This document shows, piece after piece, positions 1-10,085 of a stretch of 64,000 nucleotides of DNA (position 1 is its first letter; every line of letters begins with the position of its first letter). The notes beneath the pieces were generated by a model that was not told the origin of the DNA, did no database searches, and was given only the letters and a program-made list of their open reading frames with translations. The DNA comes from Bacillus tequilensis KCTC 13622 (GTDB taxonomy: Bacteria > Bacillota > Bacilli > Bacillales > Bacillaceae): positions 1-64,000 of the forward strand of contig NZ_AYTO01000008.1 in assembly GCF_000507145.1 (NCBI RefSeq). The letters run 5' to 3'. Position numbers and translations under genes: made by a program.

Positions 1-522
1 GAGGAGCCGGGGTATTATGTGCTGGAGTCTAAGCTGAAAGGATTTAGGATGTTGTTTCCGGAGGAAGCGAAGTACGTATCTAAATTTTCGAGTTTTGGAA
101 AAAATGAGGAAACAATAATGTTTGATAGTTTTAATAAAAAAACTAACATTCAATATGATGGGCAATTGGATTATCATCGAGAAAAAAGTTTTGCGAATGA
201 CAAGGATACAATGCTGGACATTGTAAGCGGTAGAAATAGTTATAAAGGCAAATTCGAAGAAAGAGAGCTATCTGATAAAATTGTATATTCTGCTCAAAAG
301 AAAAGTGTTTTTGATGATGTAGAGGGAAAGAATAATTTTTCTTATAGATTTTTTGGTTATGTCAAATCTACAAAAGAGGATTATCTGGGGATAGAGTATT
401 CGTTTCGATTTGCCTGCTATAGTGATGAAGAGGCTTGTCCATTAAAGAAAGATGAAGCAAGAAAAAAAGTTCAAAAAATAATAGACTCTATTACCTTTTT
501 AAAAGTTAAAAAGGAGAAATAG
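1..522 (+). CDS. yvcA: YvcA-like lipoprotein, C-terminal part (5' end outside window)
   Basis: The reading frame is open from the first base, so this is the C-terminal part (about 173 residues) of a longer protein; the GTG at 19 is an internal codon. The visible part is charged and A+T-rich, with no transmembrane segment. It ends RKKVQKIIDSITFLKVKKEK, a terminal helix typical of small Bacillus lipoproteins. The stop lies 5 bases before the next gene, so the two are probably co-transcribed. The name rests on position: in B. subtilis 168 yvcA and yvcB precede bmrA, and YvcA is a lipoprotein needed for complex colony architecture. The lipobox itself is not visible here. Confidence 0.55.
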   Translation, partial: EEPGYYVLESKLKGFRMLFPEEAKYVSKFSSFGKNEETIMFDSFNKKTNIQYDGQLDYHREKSFANDKDTMLDIVSGRNSYKGKFEERELSDKIVYSAQKKSVFDDVEGKNNFSYRFFGYVKSTKEDYLGIEYSFRFACYSDEEACPLKKDEARKKVQKIIDSITFLKVKKEK

Positions 523-527
523 AGGAA

Positions 528-2435
528 ATGGAAAATAAGAATATATTTGAAAATGAAAATGTAAAACTGCGTTTAATTAACTTAGAGTACGATTATAAAG
601 AAAGATTTGCTTCGGATAAAGAAAGTGAAACAAAGAAAGCTAAATCAGATTTTGAAGCCGAGGTACGCCGAATATACAAAGAAGAAACACATCGAGATCT
701 TCCGGAAAATGTGGAAATATATACATCTTATGAGCTTATTAAAAAAAATTCAAAAATAGATACTTCAATAAAAGATTCTGGATATGATGGTACAGCTATT
801 TATATTAAGGATGAAAAACAACACATTAAACAGCTCCATATTATTTCAGAAGGTAGTGCTGATAATGAGGACTGGTCATACAATTTCTTTGGTCTCTTTT
901 TAGGGATAGATGACAGCCAGTATCAAGCGACAAAAGAGTTTATAAGAAATGCAAAAAAAGAAACGAAGGATTCTAATGATTTAAAGACCTTTGCTATGGG
1001 TCACTCACTGGCTAATAATAATCAGGTGATGGTTCAATTAATTGATGGGGAATTTGACGAAGTTTATGGAGTTAACGGTGCTCAAATAAGCGTTGATCAC
1101 CTATTGGCAACTGATTCGAATTTGAGAGATATAATAACGCGTAAATTTAAATTTAGAGATATAGAAGACATTGATTCTATCCCACCAGAAAAGCTAAAAA
1201 AAGAAATCCAAAAATATTATGAAGACAAAGGCGTAACAGCAAACATCACCCAGCGTATCTCCAAAGATGACCCGCTCTACGGAGCAAGCGGCAAGGCGGA
1301 TTTTATTACATTCGGTGATGTGAATATGACTGATACAAACACAAGCGTAAAAGGCATCAGAAATATTATGGATGGGATCCCTGATGAAGATGTGAGATTG
1401 ATTCAAACATTCCTCCAAAAATATAAGGATGACTATAAAAAAGACGGCTTGAACGGTTTTATAAAGGCAGCCAGCGGGATAGATATAGACCTGATTGAAG
1501 AAGTGAAAAACACAGACGGTGCTTTAAAGAAGGTGAGTGTCCTCTTTGAGAATTTTGATGATGTTAAGCAAATGTATGGCCGAATCAAGGAGGAACTGCC
1601 GTCGTTTTTAGGTTTTCTTCATACCCTATTGGGAAACAGCGGACCGGTCGTAGATCAATTAGCTGAAAATGGGTATATAGATGAATCGCAAAAGAAAGTG
1701 ATCAAAAAAGAATTAACGAATATGAATGCGAGTATGCGAGGAATAGAATCACGGTATGAACATTTCATTGATCATCTAAAGCATGGTCAGTTTACACAAG
1801 CTCTAAAAGATGTTGGTGAAATAGTAGATTATGTAAAATCAATTTTGTCCTCTATAGATACACTCGACAAAGAAACAAAAGACGCCTTAAAACTCATCGT
1901 TGACGGCCACAGCATCGTTCAAATGCTGAACGCATTATCAAAGGAAAAGGGCTTCAGCTATAAAGGCTCTGATATTTTCTTTACAGGGAAGAGCGGCTCG
2001 GGAGAAACGATTCAAGTGAATATTTCTTCCGCTGTCAGAATCTATCAAAATGGTATGAAGATCGTTGAAGATATGGAAGATGCGATTTCTTCGTATCAGA
2101 AGGTTTACAGTCGGGAAATAGATGAAGACTTCATTGACAAAAAACAGGCGATCACCACGGCTATTCATCATATGGAAGAAAATCCTTCGCATTATGCCTT
2201 CGATCTTCAATTCCGGCTTGCAGCCGGTTTCAGCCACACATTCGATAAATTGGAGAAAATCTCAGTTCATGAATCGTTCCACACAGGTGCCCTCCCTGAT
2301 AATGATGGAATTGTTGCTGAATTAAAAAAACAGACAACAGAAAAAAGAGATTTTATCAAAAACATCCGCGAGAGTATCGAAAAGCTGTTTGAAAAAGAAA
2401 AAATGATATCTCAGTTATTTGATTTTCAGCCTTAG
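528..2435 (+). CDS. yvcB: Large protein with lipase-like nucleophile elbow (YvcB-like, DUF6792-type)
   Basis: This 635-residue protein has no signal peptide. Residues about 80-200 resemble an alpha/beta-hydrolase core: a segment reading SEGSADNEDW, then MGHSLANNN, a G-x-S-x-A nucleophile elbow like those of lipase-related proteins (DUF6792 from memory). Residues about 290-635 are long, charged helices without membrane spans. Base composition changes inside the gene: the first ~650 bases are strongly A+T-rich, while from about 1190 the codon use resembles the neighbours, which suggests a mosaic. It sits between a lipoprotein and a small helical protein. The function is unknown; the hydrolase reading is inferred from one motif. 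The yvcB name rests on position before bmrA. Confidence 0.6.
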   Translation: MENKNIFENENVKLRLINLEYDYKERFASDKESETKKAKSDFEAEVRRIYKEETHRDLPENVEIYTSYELIKKNSKIDTSIKDSGYDGTAIYIKDEKQHIKQLHIISEGSADNEDWSYNFFGLFLGIDDSQYQATKEFIRNAKKETKDSNDLKTFAMGHSLANNNQVMVQLIDGEFDEVYGVNGAQISVDHLLATDSNLRDIITRKFKFRDIEDIDSIPPEKLKKEIQKYYEDKGVTANITQRISKDDPLYGASGKADFITFGDVNMTDTNTSVKGIRNIMDGIPDEDVRLIQTFLQKYKDDYKKDGLNGFIKAASGIDIDLIEEVKNTDGALKKVSVLFENFDDVKQMYGRIKEELPSFLGFLHTLLGNSGPVVDQLAENGYIDESQKKVIKKELTNMNASMRGIESRYEHFIDHLKHGQFTQALKDVGEIVDYVKSILSSIDTLDKETKDALKLIVDGHSIVQMLNALSKEKGFSYKGSDIFFTGKSGSGETIQVNISSAVRIYQNGMKIVEDMEDAISSYQKVYSREIDEDFIDKKQAITTAIHHMEENPSHYAFDLQFRLAAGFSHTFDKLEKISVHESFHTGALPDNDGIVAELKKQTTEKRDFIKNIRESIEKLFEKEKMISQLFDFQP

Positions 2436-2449
2436 GAGGAATGTGAAGA

Positions 2450-2809
2450 GTGACTTCCTTATTTTCAGAAAGTGAAACAGAAATTGTATCGACGACCTAT
2501 ATGTTTCTTACCCAAGACGAAATGAAGGAGAAAGCGGGCAGCCTCAATAAACCAATCAACGACATTCTCAGTCTGACAAAGAAATTTGAGTCTTCGTTAA
2601 AAGAAGAAATCAAAGGACAAAAAGGGTTGATTGTAAAAAAAATAAAAGAAGAGCTTGATTCAACAAGTGAAAAACGAAAAGCCGCCCTTCAAACCATAAA
2701 AGAAGAGCATATCGCAAAAGTTGACCGATACAAAATGATTATTGAAGACCTGCGACGGCAGGATGTGACATTGACTTACAGAAAAAAGAAGCCTGTTAAA
2801 GATGTGTAA
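2450..2809 (+). CDS. Small helical protein, unknown function
   Basis: A 119-residue protein with a GTG start, preceded by AGGAGG at the end of the previous gene (about 10 bases upstream). It is almost entirely charged helix; residues 40-105 have a heptad-like coiled-coil pattern rich in Lys and Glu. There is no signal peptide, membrane segment or Cys. It lies 14 bases after the hydrolase-like gene and just before a terminator, so it is the last gene of that operon. By position it could be a partner, chaperone or structural accessory of the upstream protein, but nothing in the sequence proves this. Confidence 0.6.
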   Translation: MTSLFSESETEIVSTTYMFLTQDEMKEKAGSLNKPINDILSLTKKFESSLKEEIKGQKGLIVKKIKEELDSTSEKRKAALQTIKEEHIAKVDRYKMIIEDLRRQDVTLTYRKKKPVKDV

Positions 2810-2813
2810 TATC

Positions 2814-2854
2814 AAAAATCTCCTATTCAAACAATGAGTGGGAGATTTTTATTT
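2814..2854 (+). terminator. Rho-independent terminator of the yvcAB-like operon
   Basis: Arms AAAAATCTCC (2814-2823) and GGAGATTTTT (2841-2850) are perfectly complementary, and the T-rich 3' arm continues into a T-rich tail. It lies directly after the stop codon at 2809 and separates this operon from bmrA. Confidence 0.8.
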
Positions 2855-2970
2855 TCCTTACGGCAAAAACATACTGAAAAAGTCTCTCTCCATTGATATG
2901 ATTAAGTAAGAGTAAAATCATCCTTTTGCTATGCTATTTAACCTGAACGCTGAAACAGGAGGAAAAATAT

Positions 2971-4740
2971 ATGCCAACCCAGCAACAAAAATCGAAAAGT
3001 AAATGGAAACCCTTTTTTGCATTAGTAAAGCAGACAAACCCTTCTTATGGCAAGCTTGCCTTTGCGCTGGTTCTCAGTATTGTGACCACACTGGTCAGCC
3101 TGCTGATTCCATTATTAACGAAGCAGCTTGTTGATGGATTTTCTATGTCTAATCTATCAAGCATGCAAATCGGTCTCATTGCGCTGGTTTTTTTCGTGCA
3201 GGCCGGTTTAAACGCTTATGCCACATATGCGCTTAACTATAACGGGCAAAAAATCATCTCTGGGCTGAGAGATTTATTATGGAAGAAATTAATTAAACTT
3301 CCTGTCTCTTATTTTGATACCAATGCTTCCGGAGAAACGATCAGCCGCGTTACGAATGATACGATGGTGGTCAAAGAGCTGATCACAACCCATATCAGCG
3401 GATTTATTACAGGCATCATTTCTGTCATTGGATCACTGACCATCTTATTTATTATGAACTGGAAGCTGACGTTGCTTGTGGTAGTAGTCGTTCCGCTGGC
3501 CGCTCTTATCTTAATGCCGATTGGCCGGAAGATGTTCGCCATTTCCCGGGAAACGCAGGATGAAACAGCTCGTTTTACAGGCCTGCTGAATCAAATTCTC
3601 CCAGAAATCAGGCTCGTTAAGGCTTCAAATGCGGAGGATGTCGAATATGGGCGCGGGAAGATGGGGATTTCTTCATTATTTAAACTGGGAGTTCGCGAAG
3701 CCAAGGTTCAGTCGCTTGTCGGTCCGCTTATTTCACTTGTATTAATGGCAGCGCTTGTGGCAGTCATCGGATATGGCGGTATGCAGGTGTCCTCAGGCGA
3801 GCTCACCGCAGGAGCCCTCGTCGCATTTATTTTATATTTGTTTCAAATTATTATGCCGATGGGCCAAATTACAACGTTCTTCACACAGCTGCAAAAATCA
3901 ATCGGCGCAACAGAACGAATGATTGAGATTTTAGCAGAGGAAGAGGAGGACACAGTCACAGGTAAACAAATCGAAAACGCACATCAGCCTATACAGCTTG
4001 ATCGTGTGTCATTTGGATATAAGCCTGGTCAGTTGATCTTGAAAGAGATCAGCGCCGTCATTGAAGCAGGGAAAGTAACAGCCATTGTCGGTCCGAGCGG
4101 CGGCGGGAAAACGACGCTGTTCAAATTGCTTGAACGTTTTTATTCTCCGACTGCAGGGACCATTCTGCTGGGGGACGAGCCGGTTGATACTTACTCGCTT
4201 GAATCATGGCGTGAGCACATCGGGTATGTGTCACAGGAAAGTCCGTTAATGTCAGGGACAATCCGAGAAAATATTTGCTACGGATTAGAACGAGATGTAA
4301 CGGATGCCGAAGTAGAAAAAGCCGCAGAGATGGCATACGCGCTCAATTTTATCAAGGAGCTGCCGAACCAGCTTGATACAGAGGTGGGGGAACGCGGCAT
4401 TATGCTGTCAGGCGGACAAAGGCAGAGAATCGCGATTGCGAGAGCGCTTCTTCGTGATCCGAGTATCCTTATGCTTGACGAAGCCACTTCAAGCCTTGAC
4501 AGTCAATCTGAAAAATCAGTTCAGCAGGCGCTTGAGGTGCTGATGGAGGGCCGCACAACGATTGTTATTGCTCACCGCTTATCCACCGTCGTAGACGCAG
4601 ACCAGCTTTTATTTGTTGAAAAAGGAGAAATTACCGGACGGGGCACACATCATGAATTAATGGCTTCCCATGATTTATATAGAGATTTTGCTGAACAGCA
4701 GCTGAAGATGAACGCTGATTTAGAAAACAAAGCCGGGTAA
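2971..4740 (+). CDS. bmrA: BmrA, homodimeric ABC multidrug exporter
   Basis: A 589-residue half-transporter: six membrane spans in residues about 20-310, then a nucleotide-binding domain. Visible motifs are Walker A GPSGGGKT (about 374-381), the Q-loop YVSQESPL, signature LSGGQ, Walker B ILMLDEA and the H-loop AHRLS. The family works as a homodimer in the cytoplasmic membrane, exporting drugs and dyes with ATP hydrolysis; in B. subtilis it confers cervimycin C resistance. The start ATG follows AGGAGG with 9-base spacing. It stands alone between a terminator and the yvcD promoter. Length and sequence match B. subtilis BmrA (YvcC) closely. Confidence 0.97.
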   Translation: MPTQQQKSKSKWKPFFALVKQTNPSYGKLAFALVLSIVTTLVSLLIPLLTKQLVDGFSMSNLSSMQIGLIALVFFVQAGLNAYATYALNYNGQKIISGLRDLLWKKLIKLPVSYFDTNASGETISRVTNDTMVVKELITTHISGFITGIISVIGSLTILFIMNWKLTLLVVVVVPLAALILMPIGRKMFAISRETQDETARFTGLLNQILPEIRLVKASNAEDVEYGRGKMGISSLFKLGVREAKVQSLVGPLISLVLMAALVAVIGYGGMQVSSGELTAGALVAFILYLFQIIMPMGQITTFFTQLQKSIGATERMIEILAEEEEDTVTGKQIENAHQPIQLDRVSFGYKPGQLILKEISAVIEAGKVTAIVGPSGGGKTTLFKLLERFYSPTAGTILLGDEPVDTYSLESWREHIGYVSQESPLMSGTIRENICYGLERDVTDAEVEKAAEMAYALNFIKELPNQLDTEVGERGIMLSGGQRQRIAIARALLRDPSILMLDEATSSLDSQSEKSVQQALEVLMEGRTTIVIAHRLSTVVDADQLLFVEKGEITGRGTHHELMASHDLYRDFAEQQLKMNADLENKAG

Positions 4741-4803
4741 ATTTTGGTCGAATCAGCCAGTAAAAAAGCGAAGAGATTTTTCCCAATCCTTCCTTTTGAA
4801 CTA

Positions 4804-4831
4804 TTGAGGGGCTGAAGATTTATGGTATACT
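4804..4831 (+). promoter_or_regulatory. Candidate SigA promoter of yvcD
   Basis: TTGAGG (4804-4809), 16 bases, then TATACT (4826-4831), about 35 bases before the yvcD start. Confidence 0.55.
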
Positions 4832-4865
4832 ACTGACGGTACATTGTATAAAACGGAGGGTAGTT

Positions 4866-6320
4866 GTGGGAAAACACACTTCTGAACATAAAAATCACGC
4901 ACAAATTGTCCAACTGCTTCAAGATGGACAATATTTTTTTCATAAAGGCTTGAAAGCGTATAAAGAGCGCAATCTGAAACGGGCAAGCAAACTGATTCAG
5001 CGCGCGGTTCATTTGGAGCCGGAGGATTCAGAGATGCTTTCGCAGCTTGCGGTCATTTATTCGGAAATGGGCCAATATCAAGAGTCGAACGATCTTCTTG
5101 ATTATATTATGGCAAATCTGGAGACCGAAATGCCGGAGTGCCATTACTTTAAAGCGAATAACTTCGCCCATCTGGGACTTTTTCAAGAAGCGTATAAAGA
5201 AGCGGCCGCTTATTTAGATGCGGATCCGGACGGTGAATTCGCTGATGAAAACGACAATCTGCTTGAATTGCTCGATTTAGGAGACGGCGGGACTGAAGAT
5301 TCTTTATACGATCAAGATGAATTGCTGATGAAGCAGGATCGGGCAAAGTCGCTGCTGGAGAGCGGCCAGCTTGCTGAAGCGGTTGCGGCCTTTGAGGAGA
5401 TCACAGCAGAATATCCGGAGCTTTGGTCAGCCTACAATAATCTGGCGCTTGCCTATTTCTATTCAGGCAACATTGTAAAAGCGAAGCAAACCGCTTATCA
5501 AGTGCTCAGTCATAATGAAGGCAACCTTCACGCCTTATGCAATCTTCTCGTTTTCTACTATTATGAAAGAGAAGATGAAAAAGTGGCGGAATTGAGCGAT
5601 CAGCTTTCGAATGTTTATCCGATGCTATTGGAGCAGCGCTATAAACTGGGTGCTACTTTAGCACTTGTCGGCCGTTACGAGATCGGATATAAATGGCTCA
5701 AATCATTATATAAAACCGGCTTTGAAGGCGACGACACATTCTTTTACTGGCTCTCGTGCTCAGCTTATTTTACGGGACATACCGATTTTGCCGAGACGAT
5801 CTGGAGAAAGGTCGAGTCGCAATATCCCGGAGAAGACCGCCCAGCGCCCTGGATTGAGCGAAGGGAAGCACTTCCCTCATCTGTGGAACAGCGTCTTGCA
5901 GCTTATTATATCAGCAGCACAAAGGGAGAAACGGAGCATCTTGAAGCGGTGATACGCTCCAAGAGAATTACTGCTCCTTTCGAAAATCATTTTGTGAAGC
6001 TGCTTTTGAATGGAGATTCCGCGGCTCCTGACGTATCAGAGGATGCGCTTTTCGCCTATCAAACCGTCAAATTATTGGAGCGGGCTGAAAAAGAAGAGAT
6101 GAAAACAGAAGTCATGAGCTGCTGGGTGTTTCATGTCATCCAGCAAATCCGCGCAGCTGCTCCATTGAAAAATGAGAGGGGCTGGGCAGCGGCGATTTGC
6201 TATATTTGGAAAGAAGCTCACGGCAAACATGACACGAAAAAAGACACAGCGGCCCGATTCGGCATTTCTCCGGCCACTTTGACGAAATATATGAAATATA
6301 TTGATGATATTCTAGAATAG
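4866..6320 (+). CDS. yvcD: YvcD, tetratricopeptide-repeat protein
   Basis: A 484-residue cytoplasmic protein. The GTG start is supported by GGAGGG about 6 bases upstream. TPR-like helix pairs occur at residues about 20-100 (including a stretch ending LEPEDSEMLSQLAVIY) and about 160-260 (for example AYNNLALAYFYSGN). The last 30 residues contain AARFGISPATLTKYMKYI, which reads like a helix-turn-helix such as those in sigma-factor-like or phage proteins. TPRs usually mediate protein contacts; no enzymatic motif is seen. Its own promoter and terminator make it monocistronic. The function is not known to me. Confidence 0.85.
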   Translation: MGKHTSEHKNHAQIVQLLQDGQYFFHKGLKAYKERNLKRASKLIQRAVHLEPEDSEMLSQLAVIYSEMGQYQESNDLLDYIMANLETEMPECHYFKANNFAHLGLFQEAYKEAAAYLDADPDGEFADENDNLLELLDLGDGGTEDSLYDQDELLMKQDRAKSLLESGQLAEAVAAFEEITAEYPELWSAYNNLALAYFYSGNIVKAKQTAYQVLSHNEGNLHALCNLLVFYYYEREDEKVAELSDQLSNVYPMLLEQRYKLGATLALVGRYEIGYKWLKSLYKTGFEGDDTFFYWLSCSAYFTGHTDFAETIWRKVESQYPGEDRPAPWIERREALPSSVEQRLAAYYISSTKGETEHLEAVIRSKRITAPFENHFVKLLLNGDSAAPDVSEDALFAYQTVKLLERAEKEEMKTEVMSCWVFHVIQQIRAAAPLKNERGWAAAICYIWKEAHGKHDTKKDTAARFGISPATLTKYMKYIDDILE

Positions 6321-6331
6321 AATATTTTGAA

Positions 6332-6361
6332 GAGTCGATTTGCAGAATCGACTCTTTTTTT
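6332..6361 (+). terminator. Terminator after yvcD
   Basis: GAGTCGATT (6332-6340) pairs with AATCGACTC (6346-6354), followed by an uninterrupted run of T. Confidence 0.9.
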
Positions 6362-6700
6362 ATTTAGTAGATTATATTGATAAAATAATATCGACAGCTT
6401 TTTTGCTCGTTTAAGAAAAATGACAAATGGTGTGCGGCTTGACATCTGTTTGAAACACAAATGTAATAAAATTTATCGCTAATTTGTCGAAACTTGATGG
6501 TATAATGATTCTCGTACATAAGGAATTAGTGTTTTTTACATATGATGTGAAATAAACGCTATACAACCAGAATAAGAGATGCACAGAATAATTAACCATA
6601 AACAACCATCATTCCTCGTAGAGTATGAGGAACGAAACTTGATGTTCAAAATACGATTCCAAATGAGAACAGGTTCACAGTAAAAGGGAGGATATAAAAA
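6362..6700 (+). promoter_or_regulatory. cwlO promoter and long untranslated leader
   Basis: A TATAAT (-10) lies at 6501-6506 with no good -35 at 17 bases, which fits activator dependence. TGTAAT-N5-TTATCG at 6462-6478 partly matches the WalR repeat (TGTWAH-N5-TGTWAH); known cwlO genes are WalRK targets. From the -10 to the GTG start is about 190 bases. This leader holds a hairpin TTCCTC (6613-6618)/GAGGAA (6628-6633) but no ORF. The WalR assignment is inference. Confidence 0.5.
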
Positions 6701-8101
6701 GTGAGAAAGAGTTTAATTACACTTGGTTTGGCTTCCGTCATCGGGACAAGCAGTTTTTTGATCCCATTTACAAGTAAAACTGCATCGGCGGAAACATTAG
6801 ATGAAAAGAAACAAAAAATCGAAAGCAAGCAATCTGAAGTTGCTTCCAGCATTGAAGCGAAGGAAAAAGAATTAACTGATCTTCAGGAAAATCAATCAAA
6901 GATTGAAAAAGAATTGAAAGACATTAACGCTAAGGCGCTTGATACAAGCAACAAGATCGAAGATAAAAAAGAAGAAAACGATAAAACAAAAGAAGAAATC
7001 AAAAAACTGAAAAAAGAGATTAAAGAAACAGAAGCCCGCATTGAAAAGCGTAACGAAATCCTGAAAAAACGCGTTCGTTCTTTACAGGAAAGCGGCGGAT
7101 CTCAAGGATACATAGATGTTCTTTTAGGATCAACAAGCTTTGGTGATTTTATCTCTCGCGCGACTGCGGTTTCCTCTATTGTGGATGCAGACAAAGACTT
7201 AATCAAACAGCAAGAGCAGGATAAAGCGAAGTTAGAAGATTCTGAAGCGGATTTAAATGACAAGCTGAAAGAAGTTCAAGCTGCATTGGCTAAATTAGAA
7301 ACAATGCAAAAAGACCTTGATAAACAGCTAGATGAAAAAGATAAGCTTTTCGACAAAGCAAAAGACAGCCAGAAGAAAACAGCTGCGGCGATTTCTGAAT
7401 TGAAATCAGAAGCATCTGAACTTGCAAATCAAAAAGCAGATACGGAAGCTGAGCAAGCACGCATCAAAAAAGAACAAGAAGCTGCGGCTGCTTTAATCAA
7501 AAAGCAGGAAGAAGCTCAAAAAGCATCTGATGAAACGCAAACAGACGACAGCCAAACGGCTACAACTGAAACAGCAAAAGCCAGCTCATCTGATGATGAT
7601 TCTTCAGATAACTCTTCTAGCGGTTCGTCTAACGGCTCATCTTCTAAGAAGCACAGCAGTTCAAACAGCAATTCAGGCGGCACTGTCATTAGCAACTCAG
7701 GCGGAATTGAAGGCGCGATCAGCGTTGGCTCAAGCATTGTAGGACAATCTCCGTACAAATTTGGCGGCGGACGCAGTCAGTCTGATATCGACAATCGTAT
7801 TTTTGACTGCTCATCATTCGTACGCTGGGCATACGCTTCTGCAGGTGTGAACCTTGGACCTGTCGGCGGAACAACAACTGATACGTTAGTTGGCAGAGGA
7901 CAAGCTGTCAGCCCATCAGATATGAAACGCGGAGACTTAGTCTTCTTTGACACATATAAAATAAACGGTCACGTTGGAATTTACCTAGGAAACGGTACTT
8001 TCCTAAACGACAATACATCTCACGGTGTATCTGTTGACTCAATGAACAACGTATATTGGAAAAAAGCATTTAAAGGCGTTGTAAGACGTGTTGTTCAATA
8101 A
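6701..8101 (+). CDS. cwlO: CwlO, peptidoglycan DL-endopeptidase
   Basis: A 466-residue secreted autolysin. The signal peptide ends near residue 30 (TASA-ET). Residues about 33-270 are coiled coil, then a Ser/Asn/Gly-rich linker (about 285-335), then a C-terminal NlpC/P60 domain with FDCSSFVRW (catalytic Cys) and GHVGIYLG (catalytic His). It cleaves the D-gamma-Glu-meso-DAP bond during cell elongation; the coiled coil is the part regulated by FtsEX in B. subtilis. The GTG start is supported by GGGAGG upstream. It is slightly shorter than the 473 residues I recall for strain 168, probably from linker length. A single gene with its own long leader and terminator. Confidence 0.97.
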   Translation: MRKSLITLGLASVIGTSSFLIPFTSKTASAETLDEKKQKIESKQSEVASSIEAKEKELTDLQENQSKIEKELKDINAKALDTSNKIEDKKEENDKTKEEIKKLKKEIKETEARIEKRNEILKKRVRSLQESGGSQGYIDVLLGSTSFGDFISRATAVSSIVDADKDLIKQQEQDKAKLEDSEADLNDKLKEVQAALAKLETMQKDLDKQLDEKDKLFDKAKDSQKKTAAAISELKSEASELANQKADTEAEQARIKKEQEAAAALIKKQEEAQKASDETQTDDSQTATTETAKASSSDDDSSDNSSSGSSNGSSSKKHSSSNSNSGGTVISNSGGIEGAISVGSSIVGQSPYKFGGGRSQSDIDNRIFDCSSFVRWAYASAGVNLGPVGGTTTDTLVGRGQAVSPSDMKRGDLVFFDTYKINGHVGIYLGNGTFLNDNTSHGVSVDSMNNVYWKKAFKGVVRRVVQ

Positions 8102-8112
8102 TAAATAAGACA

Positions 8113-8146
8113 AGGGCCTTCTCTGAATAGAAGGCTCTTTCTTTAT
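8113..8146 (+). terminator. Terminator after cwlO
   Basis: AGGGCCTTCT (8113-8122) pairs with AGAAGGCTCT (8129-8138) with one wobble, followed by a T-rich tail. Confidence 0.8.
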
Positions 8147-8272
8147 TAACATCTATACCCTTTTAACATACATTTAATCGTTAATAAGAAAAAAATGAGC
8201 AAAAAAATAGCGTATCACAGTCAGATTTTATAGGATATGGGTAAGGAATACGTTAGATGGGGATTCTTAATA

Positions 8273-8278
8273 TATAAT
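8273..8278 (+). promoter_or_regulatory. -10 element of the trxB promoter
   Basis: TATAAT at 8273-8278, 46 bases before the trxB start. No consensus -35 lies at 16-18 bases, which agrees with trxB being Spx-activated in B. subtilis. An Spx element was not identified. Confidence 0.4.
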
Positions 8279-8311
8279 AAGGAAGATCCCAAACTTGAAA
8301 AGACGGTTTAA

Positions 8312-9274
<963 letters not shown>

Positions 9275-9403
9275 AAAGGACTGTCATACGAGCTTCACAT
9301 TACGTTACTGGGTTTTAATTCCGCTGTAACAGTTGTGTAATGCGTATAGGGTATGATTAATAAAGTAATTGACCCCCTTTTTATAATGAATACACTTTTT
9401 TGG

Positions 9404-9437
9404 CACGGATTCTCCAGTTATCCGTGTCCTTTTTTTG
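9404..9437 (+). terminator. Terminator-like hairpin between trxB and yvcI
   Basis: CACGGAT (9404-9410) and ATCCGTG (9420-9426) form a stem followed by TCC and eight T. It lies 130 bases beyond trxB. The 9275-9593 gap holds only this and the yvcI promoter. Confidence 0.7.
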
Positions 9438-9524
9438 TCCAAAAAATAGAAGATACAGCAAATCATCTGAACTGATAGACGAATATGCTGTAAAATAGAA
9501 GAAAAGATTGTCAATGTCTCTTCG

Positions 9525-9553
9525 TTGTGGGAGGCATCTTGAAACGGTATAAT
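9525..9553 (+). promoter_or_regulatory. SigA-type promoter of the yvcI-crh cluster
   Basis: TTGTGG (9525-9530), 17-base spacer, TATAAT (9548-9553), 41 bases before yvcI. Confidence 0.6.
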
Positions 9554-9593
9554 AAAGAGACGATGACAGGACGAGAAGGTTAGGTGAACGTAC

Positions 9594-10061
9594 TTGCAAA
9601 GAGTGACAAATTGTGTTCTTCAGACGGATGACAAAGTTCTTCTGCTTCAAAAGCCGAGACGCGGCTGGTGGGTCGCGCCGGGAGGCAAGATGGAGAGCGG
9701 AGAATCAGTCAGAGACTCCGTTATCAGAGAGTACAGAGAAGAGACTGGTATCTATATCATAAATCCTCAGTTAAAAGGCGTTTTTACCTTTATTATTAAA
9801 GACGGTGACCATATTGTCTCTGAGTGGATGATGTTTACGTTTGTCGCTGATTCTTATACAGGGCAAAATGTGTCAGAATCAGAGGAGGGCAAACTGCAAT
9901 GGCACGATGTCAATGACATTCAAAACCTGCCTATGGCTCCGGGAGACGGCCATATCCTTGATTTTATGATGAAGGGACAAGGACTGCTGCACGGCACGTT
10001 TACGTATACACCGGATTTTGAGCTGCTCAGTTATCGATTGGATCCGCAGCATATCAAATAG
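9594..10061 (+). CDS. yvcI: YvcI, Nudix hydrolase
   Basis: A 155-residue protein with a complete Nudix box: GGKMESGESVRDSVIREY followed by REETGI matches Gx5Ex7REUxEExGU. The family hydrolyses nucleoside diphosphates linked to another group; the substrate here is unknown. An in-frame TGA at 9585 blocks any longer start, so TTG 9594 is used, with AGGTG 7 bases upstream. It is the first gene of a cluster reading into rapZ, glmR, whiA and crh, 24 bases before rapZ. Confidence 0.88.
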   Translation: MQRVTNCVLQTDDKVLLLQKPRRGWWVAPGGKMESGESVRDSVIREYREETGIYIINPQLKGVFTFIIKDGDHIVSEWMMFTFVADSYTGQNVSESEEGKLQWHDVNDIQNLPMAPGDGHILDFMMKGQGLLHGTFTYTPDFELLSYRLDPQHIK

Positions 10062-10085
10062 AAAGACAAGTCAGGGGGGAGAAAG

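Noticed and set aside
7516-7758. Minus- and plus-frame ORFs in the Ser-rich linker of cwlO
   Set aside because: Low-complexity coding sequence gives open shadow frames; the linker in the cwlO frame is expected for the family.
9305-9650. Overlapping minus-strand frames between trxB and yvcI
   Set aside because: They cover the terminator hairpin and the yvcI promoter and have no Shine-Dalgarno.
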